Shown in pieces: positions 12,096 through 24,097 of a DNA stretch of 64,000 bases. Source of the DNA: Zea mays (taxonomy: Eukaryota > Streptophyta > Magnoliopsida > Poales > Poaceae); the NCBI RefSeq assembly GCF_902167145.1, contig NC_050100.1, positions 190,953,439 through 191,017,438 on the forward strand. The letters are read 5' to 3'. How positions within the stretch are numbered: position 1 is the first letter of the stretch; the number at the start of each line of letters is the position of its first letter. The notes beneath the pieces were generated by a model that was given only the letters and a program-made list of their open reading frames with translations, did no database searches and had not been told where the DNA came from. The position numbers and the translations under genes were made by a program.

Positions 12096-12959
12096 GTGGG
12101 CGAGTTGAACTACTTCCTTGGATTTCAAGTGAAGCAACTCAGGGAAGGAACCTTCTTCTCCCAAACGAAGTACACTCAAGACTTTCTCAAGAGGTTTGCG
12201 ATGAAGGATGCAAAGCCCGCAAAGACATTGATGGGAACTGACGGACATCTTGACCTCAATAAAGGAGGTAAGTCCATTGATCAAAAGGCATACCGGTCTA
12301 TGACAGGATCTTTGCTTTATCTTTGCGCTAGTAGACCAGATATTATGCTAAGTGTATGCATGTGTGCTAGATTTCAATCCGACCCCAAGGAGTGTCACCT
12401 TGTGGTTGTTAAGCGAATTCTTAAATATTTAGTTTCTACGCCTTGCTTCGTGATCTGGTATCCAAAAGGGTCTACCTTTGACTTAATCGGATACTCAGAT
12501 TCTGACTATGTCGGGTGCAAGGTTGATAGGAAGAGCACGTTAGGGACGTGTTAGTTTCTGGGAAGGTCCCTGGTGTCTTGAAGCTCTAAGAAACAAACTT
12601 TCATTGCACTATCCACCGCTGAGGCTGAGTATGTTGCCGCAGGACAGTGTTGCGTGCAACTAATTTGGAAGAGGCAAACCCTCCGAAACTTTGGCTACAA
12701 TCTGAGCAAAGTCCCACTCCTATGTGATAATGAGAGTGCAATTCGCTTGGCGGATAATCCTATTGAACACAGCTGCACTAAGCACATAGACATCCGGCAT
12801 CACTTCTTGAGACACCACCAGCAAAGGAGAGATATCGATATTTATCATATTAGCACCGAGAACCAGCTAGCTGATATCTTCACCAAGCCTTTAGATGAGA
12901 AAAGGTTTTGTAGGTTGTGTAGTGAGCTAAATGTCTTAGATTCGTGTAACTTGGATTGA
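12096..12959 (+). pseudogene. Outer Sirevirus pol, second part (RT end and RNase H)
   Basis: Continues the protein interrupted at 2,799: GELNYFLGFQVKQL, then the RT C-terminus (SMTGSLLYLCASRPDI about 12,297) and RNase H (STAEAEYVAAGQ, 12,615-12,650; CDNESAIRLADNPIE, 12,721-12,767; LADIFTKPLDE, 12,868-12,900). In-frame stops at 12,552-12,554 and about 12,579-12,581 break it. The final stop is 12,957-12,959. Confidence 0.9.
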
Positions 12960-13752
12960 TCTATAGCATACATGTGTTCTATGTCTTTGATCATGTTACT
13001 TTAAGCATTACTGTCTTTAATTGCTTATATTTGGTGCTCAAGTTGTACAAGTCATCCCCGGACCTCACAAGTCCCTATGCAAATGATGCACATGTTTAGG
13101 GGGAGGATGTGCTACAACTTGACTCTCTTCAGACTAACTTGTTCGTTGAGTACTCTTAAAATAGTCTCAAAGGTATATTGAAAGGGAAAAGTGAACTTGG
13201 ACAAAGAAAGGGTTTCCACTGCATTCCGTTATAAATGTATCTTGTCCTAAGTTCTTCGTTATGGTCTCATTGCCTTTTAGCTCTTATTTGACATTTTGGT
13301 GAGGCAATGGCGTTAAAGGGCCAAAAGTGCTCCCGTTTTGGTGCTTAATACCAAAGGGGGAGAAATTAAGGCCAAAGCAAATGGATCAGCCAACCACTTG
13401 TGAAATTTCAAAAATTGTAGAGTTAGAAGCTTTGTATTTGATCAAAACCCTCTTATTGCAAAAATTGTTCTCTTATGGGGGAGATTTTTTATTATGGGAA
13501 AAGGGGGAGTTTGTGGCATTTGATCAAATTTACTCTTGATAGATCTCTTGATTTGCCAAAACAAGTGTGTTTGACATAGAGATAGGAAAAAGAATTTGTT
13601 TTGTGAAAATAAACCAAGTGGTGGCAGAAGTGATCCAAATATGCCAAATCCTATGTGAGTAAATTGGTCTTCAATTTGCACTCTTTGAGAATGAAATTGC
13701 ACTTTTAGTTGCTTTTAAATGTGTTGGCATAAATCACCAAAAAGGGGGAGAT
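12960..13752 (+). other. Multiplied polypurine-tract region of outer Sirevirus
   Basis: Same organisation as 10,008-10,809: AGGGGGAGG at about 13,098, AAAGGGGGAGAAA at about 13,354, GGGGGAGATTT at about 13,477, AAAAGGGGGAG at about 13,500, and the terminal AAAAAGGGGGAGAT at 13,739-13,752 directly before the LTR. Confidence 0.82.
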
Positions 13753-14638
13753 TGAAAGGGAAATGTGCCCTTGGGCAATTCCTATAAATGTTTTGGTGAT
13801 TAGATGCCCAACACATATTGGTTTTAAGGTGATACGTACTAAGCGTTGAAGAGATGCAAAGCAAGATTCAAGGTATAACTCTAGCCTTAGTGAATTGTTT
13901 TTTATACTAACATATTCCTCTAAGTGCTAGGAACCTTGTTAATTCAACTGAGATTGGATTAGAGAAGTTTGGCTAAAAGAATTCAGAGTTGCACCAGCCT
14001 GCGGTGCACCGGACTGTTCGGTTTGCACCGGACAGTGTCCGGTGCCTAGGTTGGCTCGACGAAAAACTTGCCACTCTCGAGAAATCGCTGAGGGCACTAC
14101 AGCTAAAATCACCGGACTATCTGGTGTGCACCGGACTGTCCAGTGAGCCAACAGCGCCCACGCCAACGGTTGACAGCGCGATCAGCGGGTGACGCGTGGC
14201 CAAAGCCAACGGTCACTTGGTCGCACCGGACTGTCCGGTGTGCCAAGGGACCGAGGGCTCAACAGTCGGCTTCGCCAGGAAAGGAAAGGAATCAGGCACT
14301 GTTCATGTTCGGTGGTGCACCGGACTGTCCGGTGCACCAGCAGACAGAAGGCAAGAATTGCCTACCAAATGGAGTTCCAACGGCTTCTAGCTGCCTTGGG
14401 GCTATAAAAGGGACCCCTAGACGCATGGAGCAATACACCAAGCCTCTATTGAACATCCTAAGACGCCTAGACTCCGCAAACACGCATTTGGATCATAGTG
14501 ATTGAGATTTGAGCACTTTGTGAGTTGTAGACTTGTTGCGTTGTTTTTGTGTGCTCTCTTCTTGACTTGTGTGCGTGGTATTGCTGTGACTCTAGCTCTT
14601 GCGTGTGTTTCTTTCCCTCCCTTACTCTTGTGGCTTTT
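13753..14638 (+). repeat. Outer Sirevirus 3' LTR, first part
   Basis: Starts TGAAAGGGAAATGTGCCCTTGG as in Opie/Ji-like LTRs. It holds a palindrome array (about 14,005-14,335) and a TATA box TATAAAAG at 14,403-14,410. It is interrupted after CTTTT (14,634-14,638) by the solo LTR and continues at 16,945. Confidence 0.85.
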
Positions 14639-16939
14639 TGAAAGTGCATTCATCCCTTTTGTGAGTTTTGGTGATTTGGATGACAACACATTTAAAAGAC
14701 TAACAAGTTTACTAAGTGTTGAACAGGAAATTCAGTATGATGAACATACTTGAATAATGTATAATGACAGTGAACAAAGGTTCAACACAAGGTTAAATAA
14801 CCAGAGAGACAATGCAAATGGATATAATATGATCTCTATATTGATTTGAATATATGGACAAGACCTGAGAAATCACTACATACATATGATCAGAATAGAG
14901 GATGAAGTGATTAAGAGGATAGGTCAAGCCAAAGTGAATAAGATATGAGGAATCGTGAATTGGCTTGACCATATTACTATCAGTCCATATATGCTTCTAT
15001 GAGAATAAAACTAGAGCTTGATTAATCTTAATAGTTATATCTAGAAGATATTCAAGCAAGGTTCACAATATTGAAGAAATGATTCTCTCAATGGATGCTC
15101 AAAATGATGTGACTCAAGAATGGCTTGATAGGGTGAAGATAGCATGGAAAGGGCTTCGAGGAACTAAGCGAAGGTGAAGGCCAAGCGACGGCTTGTAGAC
15201 TGAGGTACCATGACTAAGGTGAAGAAGAGAGTACTTGCACTAAGTCGATGAACTAATCAGCTATGAAGAGTTATAACATGTTGATGCATCAGTAAGGTGA
15301 CTTGAAACCATGATTTGAACTCATATATGGTGATATGGTACAAGTCATAGGGTTTGAGTTGTGTTTGCTTCAAAAGGTGATACAAAGATGTTTGTGATCC
15401 TTATGAATCAACGCCATGGAGAAATCACACATGAGACACCAACTACTCAAGGAGTTTACTTAATTATATTTTATTTAATTTGAGTATAGGAATCGTCATA
15501 CTATAAAGGGGGATCCAAAAATAAGGTTGGTGTTTGCCAAAGCTCAAGCCTCTATATTCAAAAGCTATTTTTTGAAAACCAAATCTCTTGAACGTTCTAT
15601 GGTTGACCATGGTTAGGTTTGAGAAACCTAGAGTGTTCTTGTTGAAAAGCAGTTGAACTTCTTCAACTGCAGCTGAGCTTTTTAGCTGAGCTGAACTTCA
15701 GCTGAGTTGAGCTTCTTCAGCTGCAGCTGAGCTTTTCAACTGAGCTGAACTTCAGCTGAGTTGAGCTTCTTCAGCTGCAGCTGAGCTAAACTTCAGCTGT
15801 GAACCTCTTTGACCATACACCATCTGAACTTGCCTCCGGGCAGTTGAGCTAGGGTTTTCTCTCCTAAACTCTCTGGTCAAGACCAGTTGAACTGGTCCTG
15901 AGGGGCAGTTCAGCTGGTCTCTGACCCCTCTGACCTCTGACCAACAGTCTGCCAGTTAGACTGGCACACAGGTCGCCAAAGCTGTCAGGGGTGGTTCAAC
16001 CGCCCCCTAGGGTGGTTCAACCGGTCTGGTCAGCCCTGGTCAGCCTGCAGGTCAGTCTGCCAGTCAGTCTGACAATCAGACTGGCAGACAGTCTGCCTGA
16101 CCTGCCAGGGGCGGTTCAACCGCCCTAGGTGGCGGTTCAACCGGTCTTAGCCAGAAAAATCTATCCAATGGCTAGTTTTGAGCTCCACCTATATATACTC
16201 ACTCCTACCTCTCTCCCTACACTAGGGAGCACGATTTGAACTCCATTTCTAACCTGAGAAACACCTCCTACTCTCTCTCTCTCACATCTCTTGCCTCTTC
16301 CATTTCAAATCTTTGGAGAGAAATCTTTAAGTGAGTTTGGGAGCTACGGTTTTTGTGCTTCATCTCCAAATCTCTCTTGCTCTTCTTCATTCAAGCTTTG
16401 GTACTACATCAAGTTCTTTGTGGATTCATTACTCTTGGAGCTTCTAGCTCCTAGACGACTAGGTGTCTCTTGTGAGTCTCCAAATCTTGTGGAAGACCAC
16501 AAGAACGTTTGTATTACCCTCTTGTTTGAGCAAAGATTAGTGTGTGAGCTTGACCTTTGTGGTCGGCAAAGGGAGGATTAGGGTCGAAAGAGAACCGACT
16601 CTTTGTGGGCGCCTCAACAAGGAAGTAGGGCACCTTGGTGGTGTGACCGAACCTCGGGATAAATCTTGTGTCTCTTGTGTTCTTGTTCATTGTGCTTATT
16701 CGTGTTCTTCGTTCTCTCACCATTCCATGAAAGATTTGTTTATATCTTTTTGGTCTATGGATTTTGAGAAGTGCCCTTCTCAGATCTACTACTTTGAACC
16801 CTGTGGATCATTTAGAACATCTCATTTCCAAAGTTAACTGGGTGAATTTTGAGATCAATTCAGTTTTACCCAGTTTGCTTCTAGTTTTTGCTGAAAAAGT
16901 TTTAACTTGCCTATTCACCCCCCCTCTAGGCAACTTTCA
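14639..16939 (+). mobile_element. Solo LTR (2.3 kb) with perfect target duplication
   Basis: Starts TGAAAGTGCATTCATCC and ends CTCTAGGCAACTTTCA, like Sirevirus LTR ends. It is flanked by CTTTT at 14,634-14,638 and at 16,940-16,944, and there is no internal region. A TATA-like CTATATATAC lies near 16,190. The interior has two arrays of self-complementary repeats: CAGCTGCAGCTGAGC-type units (15,650-15,800), then GGTTCAACCG and CCAGTCAGTCTG-type units (15,940-16,145). It is a product of recombination between the two LTRs of a lost full element. At 2.3 kb it is longer than the other two LTR types here. Confidence 0.85.
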
Positions 16940-16944
16940 CTTTT

Positions 16945-17325
16945 ATTGTGGTCAACATTGTAAGGGTGAGAGGCTCCAACTTGTGGAGATTCCTCACAAA
17001 AGGGAAACAACTACTAAGGAAGAAAACTGTGGTACTTAAGGTTGATCATTGGATCACTTGAGAGGGATTGAGTGCAATCCTTGACTGAAGGAGGTCACCA
17101 CAACGTGGAGTAGGCATTGGATGAACCACGGGATAAAATCACCGTGTCTCTTGTGTCACTTTTTATTGTGATTGGTTTCTCTCCTTGAGTTCTCACTTAA
17201 TCAAGTGAAGAGTTCTCTCTATAGCATCTTGGTTTTAATTATACTAACATTTCATAAACCAAGTTTGTGCTATTAAGTGTTGATTTTTATAGGATCACCT
17301 ATTCACCCCCCTCTAGGTGCTCTCA
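16945..17325 (+). repeat. Outer Sirevirus 3' LTR, second part
   Basis: Continuation of the LTR broken at 14,638. It ends CCCCCCTCTAGGTGCTCTCA at 17,325, the expected C-run plus CTCTAGG ending. The following AAAAG (17,326-17,330) would be the 3' target duplication; the matching 5' copy lies outside the window. Confidence 0.8.
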
Positions 17326-17330
17326 AAAAG

Positions 17331-17751
17331 CAATGCTCAGCTTTTACCATCCTCTTTGGTAATCCTTACACTTCACATGATCTCCCACCTTTGGTGAGTT
17401 CATGCACATTATTCCCCACAACTTGTTGAGCGATGAACTTAGGTGAGCTCACCCTTGTTGTACTCACATCCCCCAGGTCAAGGACATGTACCACTGGATG
17501 AGGCGCATGGAGGATGATGTGATAAGATCGTGAGAGGTCTAGACCGTCGTCTCCCAGTCAACTTTGGTTGTTGCATCGTTGTATTCATATGATGTAATTA
17601 TTTAACTATTTTGTATAGAACTCCGTTATATATTAATGTCGTGACATTCTTTTCTGTACCATGAGTCATAATATGTGTAAGACTTGGTCTCAACACACTT
17701 GGTGATTATCTCACGCTCGGGTTTTGGTGCCTCTGAAATCTGGGTGTGACA
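17331..17751 (-). repeat. Fragment of a gypsy-type LTR
   Basis: Read on the minus strand from 17,751 it starts TGTCACACCCAGATTTCAG, the typical beginning of a large class of grass Ty3/gypsy LTRs, and continues through AT-rich LTR-like sequence until it meets the outer Sirevirus at 17,330. The rest was probably displaced upstream by that nest. Identification is from memory of such LTR starts. Confidence 0.5.
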
Positions 17752-18765
17752 ACGACCATTCTTGAGGACAACCGAATGTGGACACGTGGCCATGATGGGC
17801 CCATTCTCCTTCCTTGGTCACATGAACGAACAAAGCGGAGGTAGTTTTCTTTTCTTCAACTTGCAGTATGGGGCGGCACAACACAGGGAAGGAGGCGGCA
17901 CCGGCTGGGCAAACTCGTCGGTGGCCATGTCTGGTGGCGTGCTAGAGCAGTGCAGGCAGGCAGCGGCAAGCGGCTGCAACAATAGACGGCGGCGCAACAG
18001 TGGCGAGACGAGGGCATGGGGCTGGGAAGTGCCGCCGGCCATAAGGCGGGTGCAGCGGCCCTCGCGGGAGTGATGCGCATGACCATGCCAGTGGGGTACG
18101 GCGACCGCTGCGCATGTAGGCAGGGGAGGGCGCACTGCTACGCGCCATGGCCGGCTACAGGCGAAGGAAACACAGAAACGAAGAACGGGAAAGTAGAATG
18201 GATGAAAAAAGCTCTCTGGAGGGTTGGTCGGAGAAGGACTCGCCGGCGTCGTGGAGCAACGCGGTGGCACAGCGGTGGAGGGGTCAACGACGTAGATGAA
18301 GAACCAGTGGCGATCGTGGAGGCTCTGTTGTCGCAGTAGTTTTGAGGGCGGCATGGGCTTTGGCGTAGCTAGATTAAGATTAGATTTATCTATATCTAGA
18401 ATTTTATAATTTCATATTAATTCTAGAAAATTTAGATTTAGCGTACGGTTCAAAAAATGCCCTAGGAGCCTTAAAGAAATTTGGGCAAAATTTTTGCAAG
18501 TATTTTAGAACCGCGTGGAATTTCTTTTTTTTGTAAAAAAGGAAAATCCTGGAAAAGAATACAACAAAACTTACCGTGGACTTCTACAGGATATAATAAC
18601 ATGTCTCAAACATACCTTACACTTAGAAAAACTATACAACAATCAAAGTTTCTCTAGGGTTTTATTTTACTAGGCTTACACATTGATATAAAACAAAATA
18701 ATTCTTCACTATTTAGGAAAAAGAAAAGAAAAGCAAGGAAAAGAGAGGGTAACACCTGAATTTGG
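17752..18765. other. No gene supported; GC-rich then AT-rich filler
   Basis: 17,820-18,350 is GC-rich and open on both strands (a 178-codon minus-strand frame rich in Pro, Ser and Arg), but no domain, splice structure or family can be recognised. 18,360-18,765 is AT-rich without features. The GC-rich part may be a captured gene fragment. Confidence 0.3.
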
Positions 18766-18771
18766 TGAATA

Positions 18772-19012
18772 TTAGAAAAAACTATACCCTAAATTTAGGA
18801 TGTTACATGTCTGGTCGTTAACTTTAATACCGATATGACCGCCGGAAATAATTGATTTGATCCACGCAATCCAAACACTAGAAAAGCCCTTCAACCTAAA
18901 AGTGTGTTCCACAAAAGTCCACTTAACTTTATCGTACACCTTTTCAAAATCTATTTTAAAAATCACTCCACTATATTTCTTCCTATGTAACTCATGGATG
19001 GTCTCGTGTAAA
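18772..19012 (-). pseudogene. LINE reverse transcriptase fragment (motif A region)
   Basis: The minus-strand translation contains IFKIDFEKVYDKVKW (about 18,915-18,963), the motif A block of plant L1-type LINE reverse transcriptase, followed by WIAWIKSIISGG and IGIKVND as expected. It is short and broken at both ends. It lies downstream, on the same strand, of a fragment that should follow it in an intact LINE. Confidence 0.75.
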
Positions 19013-19089
19013 ACAACGACCCTAGTGACTCTCGATCAAGATTCAAGACACCAAGCAATAGCCTCCATTAGCTTATTTTCTTCCCTTTG

Positions 19090-19461
19090 TAGCCTAGCAT
19101 GGGAGGTCCAGAGCCATGACATGATAGATAATTGTCGCCGTGAGCACGAACTGAACCTAAACAACCTAACCAACCCTAGTGGTAAGATCAACCTTCCAGC
19201 CATGAAGGAGGTCTACTAGCCGATTAATTAGGGGAAGTAGCTGGTCCTTCGTGAGCTTCTTCAAGGACATGGGCAGATCCAAATAATTGACCAAAAACTA
19301 AACTGGACGACAGGGTAGGGTAGATGGTCTAAACAAGAGGCAAGTCTTCTTGAGAGCATTGAATAGGAGTGACGCTGCTCTTCTGGATATTTTAAACAAA
19401 AAGGGGTTTCCACCATTAAGAAATAGGAAACGAGTTTCATACATGACCAACATATATCCAA
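19090..19461 (-). pseudogene. LINE reverse transcriptase fragment (thumb region)
   Basis: In several frames the minus strand gives LKKLTKDQLLPLINRLV, then HGWKVDLTTRVG and FVLTATIIYHVMALDLP, the block after the palm of plant LINE RT (the KLPGWK...RAGR...ALDLP segment of the family). Stops and frame changes show it is dead. Confidence 0.65.
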
Positions 19462-19767
19462 AAAAGACTACGACTTAGAAGACTGTCAACTGAAGGAAGC
19501 AAGCGAAATTAATCCAAAACAGAAAACCATTCTAAAAAGGAAAATACGCCCAACCACTCATGGTCAATTCTAGCTAAGTCAGACTTTATTACATGGGGAA
19601 GATCATACCCCAGCGGGTTACAGCTAACCTCGCTACAAACTGTTTAAACCAGGGAGAATTGTGCATCGTTCGTCCCCCAGAATAGCACCAGGTAGTGCAG
19701 CAACATTTAAAAGTTCTGAATGTAGAAGACTGCAAAAAAACAGCAAGAAGCAGAGATCCACTGGAGA
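19462..19767 (-). other. LINE 3' untranslated tail, split by the gypsy element
   Basis: On the minus strand this continues from the LINE coding end at 29,000 once the 19,768-28,999 insertion is removed. It contains an AATAAA-type signal around 19,585. There is no coding potential. Confidence 0.45.
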
Positions 19768-20438
19768 TGTTGATACCTTTTTGGAGGCGTCAATCACTCA
19801 AAAGAACCAGCGGCGGTGCTCTCTGGTCAGGCGCGGACGGTCCGTGGCACAGAGCCGGACGGTCCGCAACCTGGCGCGAGGCGGCGGTGCTCTCTGGTCA
19901 GGCGCGGACAGTCCGCAGCCAGGGGCCGGACGGTCTGCGACCTGGCGCAGAGGCTAGGGTTTCCTGCCTGACGGCCGGACGGTCCGCGCGTGCGCAAGGG
20001 CGGCGGAAGATCGCCGGTGGTGCCTGGATCTCGCTCCCGGGAGGGACCCCGTCGGGGAGGAGAGATCCTAGGAGTTGTCTAGGCTCGGGTAGACCAACCT
20101 AGACTCCTCTAATCGACGTAGAGTCGAAGAGAAGCAGAGGATTTGGGGATTGGAAGACTAAACCTAAACTAGACTAGAACTACTCCTAGGATAAAATGTA
20201 AATTGTATTGGTTGAAGGTTCGATTCGTTGTTCAAATCAGTCGTATACCTCTCTATTTATAGAGGAGGGGGACTGGACCCTTTACAAACTAATTTCCGAG
20301 CGAATCCTGCGAATCTAGCTAACAACCATAGCACAAAACTCAGAACCCTAAACTGCTCTGCGCACGCGCGGACCGTCTGGACCGTGGACCGTCCGGCCTT
20401 AGGGCCAGACTGTCCGCACCTCAATTTGGTGCCGAACA
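19768..20438 (-). repeat. 3' LTR of Tat-like element
   Basis: 671 bp. Palindromes GCGGACGGTCCG or variants have CGGAC starting at 19,834, 19,856, 19,905, 19,927 and 19,976, with more at 20,370-20,415. A TATA box on the minus strand, CTATAAATAG, lies at about 20,254-20,263. The polypurine tract AAAAGGCAGGGGGCATA (minus strand) lies at 20,439-20,455. Confidence 0.9.
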
Positions 20439-20444
20439 TATGCC

Positions 20445-21682
20445 CCCTGCCTTTTAGTGGAGCTGAGCAAACCAAAAGCAATTAACTCGATGTGATTACA
20501 TCGGTTCTCTTAGGCATCTTGCCACATACTAGGATGGTACTGTTTGAGGAAACGCCCATTCAAAGCCTTAGGTAAATCCTTGCCTTGTAATGTTTGTAGT
20601 AAATAAGCGTTACCAGACATCACCTGTTTTACTTTATAAGGACCCTCCTAGCTTGACGACCATTTCCCGAACTTCCGATCTTTATTTCTTAGAGGCAGGA
20701 TGGTCTTCCACACCAGGTCCCCTACTTGAAATGATTTTGCTTTGACCTTCTTGTTGTAGGCCCTGGCTACCATAATCTTGTCCTTTTCTATTGCTCCCAA
20801 AGCTATCACCCTCTTGTTGGTCACCTCATCAATATTATCCATCATTGAATTATAATAAGCAGTGACAGTTAGATCATTTTGTCTGGCGAACATGACAGCA
20901 TTCAAACTTATTTCCACAGGCAACACTGCTTCCTGCCCATAGATAAGCTCAAAAGGAGATACTTTAGTAGCACTATGTTTAGATATTCTATGAGCCCATA
21001 AAGCTTCGGACAAAATCTTATGCTAATGTTTAGGATTATCAGATATCTTCTTTTTTATCAAATTAATCAATGTCCTATTACTAGACTCGGCCTGTCCATT
21101 GGCCTGAGCATAATATGGAGATGAATTAAGCAGCTTAATTCTATATAATTCAGCAAATTCACGTACCTCCTTTGACATAAAAGAAGTCCCTTGATCTGTA
21201 GTCAAGGTCTGGGGAATGCTGAATCTATGAATGATATGTTCAGTTATAAACTCAATTACCTCCTTGTGTGTCATGTTCTTCAGAGCAACGGCTTCAGTCC
21301 ATTTGGTAAAGTAGTCAGTGGAAACTAACACGAACTGATGTCCCTTTGATGATGAAGGATGAATTTCTCCAATAAAGTTTAATCCCCATCCTCTGAAAGG
21401 CCAAGGCTTGATGATAGAATGTAATTCGGCTGTAGGGACCAACTATAGGTCGCCGAATTTTTGACACACTTGGCAACCCTTGTAGTACTTAAAACAATCA
21501 GCTATCATGTTAGGCCAATAAAAACCAGACCTTCGCAACAGCCATTTCATCTTTGGAGCCAATTCATGGGTACCACAAATTCCTTCATGCACTTCGACCA
21601 TGGCTAATATAGCATCATCTGGGCCCAAGCACTTAAGCAGGATATCGTTGACTGTTCGGCGGTAGAGTTCATCACTCATCAA
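20445..21682 (-). pseudogene. Tat-like element integrase, broken
   Basis: The N-terminal HHCC zinc-binding part is at 21,682-21,443 (HEGICGTHELAPKMK ... CQVCQKFG). The catalytic core is at 21,442-21,023 (STDYFTKWTEAVAL, TTDQGTSF, YYAQANGQAESSNR, giving D, D and E). The C-terminal part is at 21,013-20,648 (FELIYGQEAVLPVE, FQVGDLVWK). The domains are contiguous but separated by single in-frame stops at 21,443-21,445, 21,023-21,025 and 20,648-20,650, so the protein is inactive. Confidence 0.88.
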
Positions 21683-21821
21683 AACATACTTGAAAGTTGT
21701 ATGCTAAATGTTCTTATCTGTCCTGACATTGGGATTTCGTAAATAATTTGTTATGGGCGTCCTCCAATCACTTGCATCGGCTTCATTATCGGCCGAATCG
21801 ATTAGGAGAACCTTCCTGGTA

Positions 21822-21862
21822 ACCCCGGACGGTCCGGCGCCTTCACGCGGACGGTCCGCGGC
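21822..21862. repeat. Two palindromic cassettes between RNase H and integrase
   Basis: CCGGACGGTCCGG at 21,825-21,837 and GCGGACGGTCCGC at 21,847-21,859; the CGGAC cores are 22 bp apart. They lie in the linker between the second RNase H and the integrase. Confidence 0.85.
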
Positions 21863-21943
21863 CTGGTGATTTGGCCCTGCACTGGTTATCAGATTTTCAG
21901 TGTTGTGAAATCTCACTAGCTTTATCCGATAACCTGATGCATC

Positions 21944-24090
21944 TTATGCCAAATTGTTAGCTCTATGATTCTCAACTCTAGAGATATGTCGAATACTGAA
22001 TTCGTCAAAAGAATGGATTATGCTCCAACATTTTTCAAGGTAACTATTTAAAGTACCATCAAAACATTGATATTCTTCTAACACCTGTTGGACGACCAGC
22101 TGAGAATCACCAAATGCCTTCACATGTTTTACTCCCATACAATTTAAGAGTTCCAAGCCGAATAAGAGGGCCTCATATTCGGCTTGATTATTAGTGCAAT
22201 AAGTTTTCAATCGGCTAGAGAAGTCGAAGGAGACACACTTGGTGAAACAAGTACGATGCCAATGCCTTGCCCTTCATTGCAAACCGATCCATCAAAATAT
22301 AAAGTCCAAGGAGTAATAGTGAGGTATGTCATGTCTAGTTTATGAATATCATTAATTCGATGTTCTACAATAAAATCTGCTACGACCTGGCCTTTCATAG
22401 ATTTCAATGGTTCATAGGCCAAGTCATATTCTATAAGTGCATAAGCCCACTTACCAATTCTACCACTCATAATTGGGTTATGCAACATGTATTTGATTAC
22501 ATCGGCTTGACCAGAAATAGTGCAATGACTAGACAGTAAATAACATCTACACTTGGTGCATGCATAAAACAAGCATAAGCATAACCTTTCAATAAAAGTG
22601 TACCTTGTTTCAGCATCCACCAACCTCCGACTTAGATATGTCACCACATGCTCCTTTCCTTTAGTTTCTTGTGTCAGAACAGCCCCAATAACCTTATCTT
22701 CAGCTGCAATGTATAATCTGAATGGTGCTCCTACTTGTGGTGCTTTTAACACGGGAGCCGAAGAGAAGTATTTTTTAATGAGATCAAATGCTTCGTGCTG
22801 CTCTGCCCCACAAGTGAATTCGGAATCATTCTTAAGCCGAAGGATAGGGGTGAAGGCATCAATCTTCCCGGCTAGGTTAGAAATAAACCTTCGTAAATAA
22901 TTCACCTTGCCGAGAAACTTCTGCACTTCGACCTTACAAGTCGGAGGCCCCACATTCCGAATAGACTTGATTCGGTTAGGGTCTATTTCTATAAAATGTT
23001 CATGGATGACAAATCCTAAAAACTTACCAGCCGACACTCCAAAAGCACATTTACGTGGGTTCATTTTCAAACCATACCGACGCATTTTATCAAAGGCTTT
23101 ACGCAAATCAGCTATATGAGAACTAAACTCAGCCGATTTGACTACAATATCATCAATGTAGACTTCCACAGTGTTTCCTAACAACTCATGGAAGATCAGA
23201 TTCATAGCCCTCTGATAAGTAGCACCAGCATTTTTAAGACCGAATGTCATGACAACCCATTCAAATAAACCAATGAAGCCTGGACATATAAAGGCCGTTT
23301 TAGACGCATCCTCTTCGGCCATGAAAATCTGGTTATATCCGGCATTACCATCAAGAAAGCTAATAATTCTATTTCCTGATGCATTATTGATTAATGTGTC
23401 GGCTATGGGCATGAGATATTCATCTTTAGGAGTTGCTCTATTTAAATTGCGAAAATCAATGCATACCCTAAGCTTACCTGACTCCTTCTTCTCCACCGGC
23501 ACAATATTGGAGACCCACTCTGCGTATCTGCAAGGTCTAATAAAATTAGCTTCTAGCAGCCGGTGGATTTCGTCCTTGATTCGTGGGAGAAGATCTGGAC
23601 GAAATGTTCTAGCTTTCTGCTTGAAAGGTCTGAAACCGGACTTAATAGGCAGCCGATGTTCGACAATCTCTCGGCTTAGTCCAGGCATCTCAGTGTAATT
23701 CCAAGCAAAACAATTTGAATATTCCTTCAATAGACCGATCATTTCATTTCTAGGATCGGTCTTCAGGGTCTTGTTTACAAAAGTCGGCCTTGGAGTTTTA
23801 CCATCTCCTATGTCAATCTCCTCTAAAGGATCGGCCGATGTAAACCCATGTCCTAGTTTATCAAGATCTCTAAATTCCTCTATCATGTCCCCCACAGAGG
23901 AATCAGATGATCTTTGTGTGATGGTGGATTTTCTGGTCTCGGGTACCGGATCATCCGTAATACTGTCTATATGCTGCGGTAGATGCTCGGTCTTAAAGTC
24001 CGAACTGTTTTGTGAAAGACCAGACCATCCGGCTTTAGAAGCCGAATTATCCATGACCAAAGACTCATGAACTTTGTGTGTACTCATCAT
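21944..24090 (-). pseudogene. Tat-like element RT, RNase H and second RNase H
   Basis: The first long frame, 24,090-22,207 (627 codons), holds RT (CIDFRNLNRATPKD about 23,450, YIDDIVV about 23,150) and the gypsy RNase H (TYLSRRLVDAETRY about 22,610), then WTLYFDGSVCNEGQG (about 22,300), the start of an archaeal-type second RNase H. That domain continues in an overlapping frame at 22,210-21,944 (NNQAEYEALLFGLE, FGDSQLVVQQV), so a frameshift lies near 22,210. A second RNase H after the gypsy RNase H is the hallmark of the Tat/Retand lineage. RT itself is open with an intact YIDD. Confidence 0.9.
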
Positions 24091-24097
24091 TTAAACT

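Noticed and set aside
17818..18354. Minus-strand frame of 178 codons as a gene
   Set aside because: No domain, no splice or promoter signal, and the opposite strand is equally open; probably GC-driven.
19768..20438. Assigning the Tat-like element to a named maize family
   Set aside because: LTR start, primer site and second RNase H support the Tat lineage, but I could not match it to a specific family without a search.
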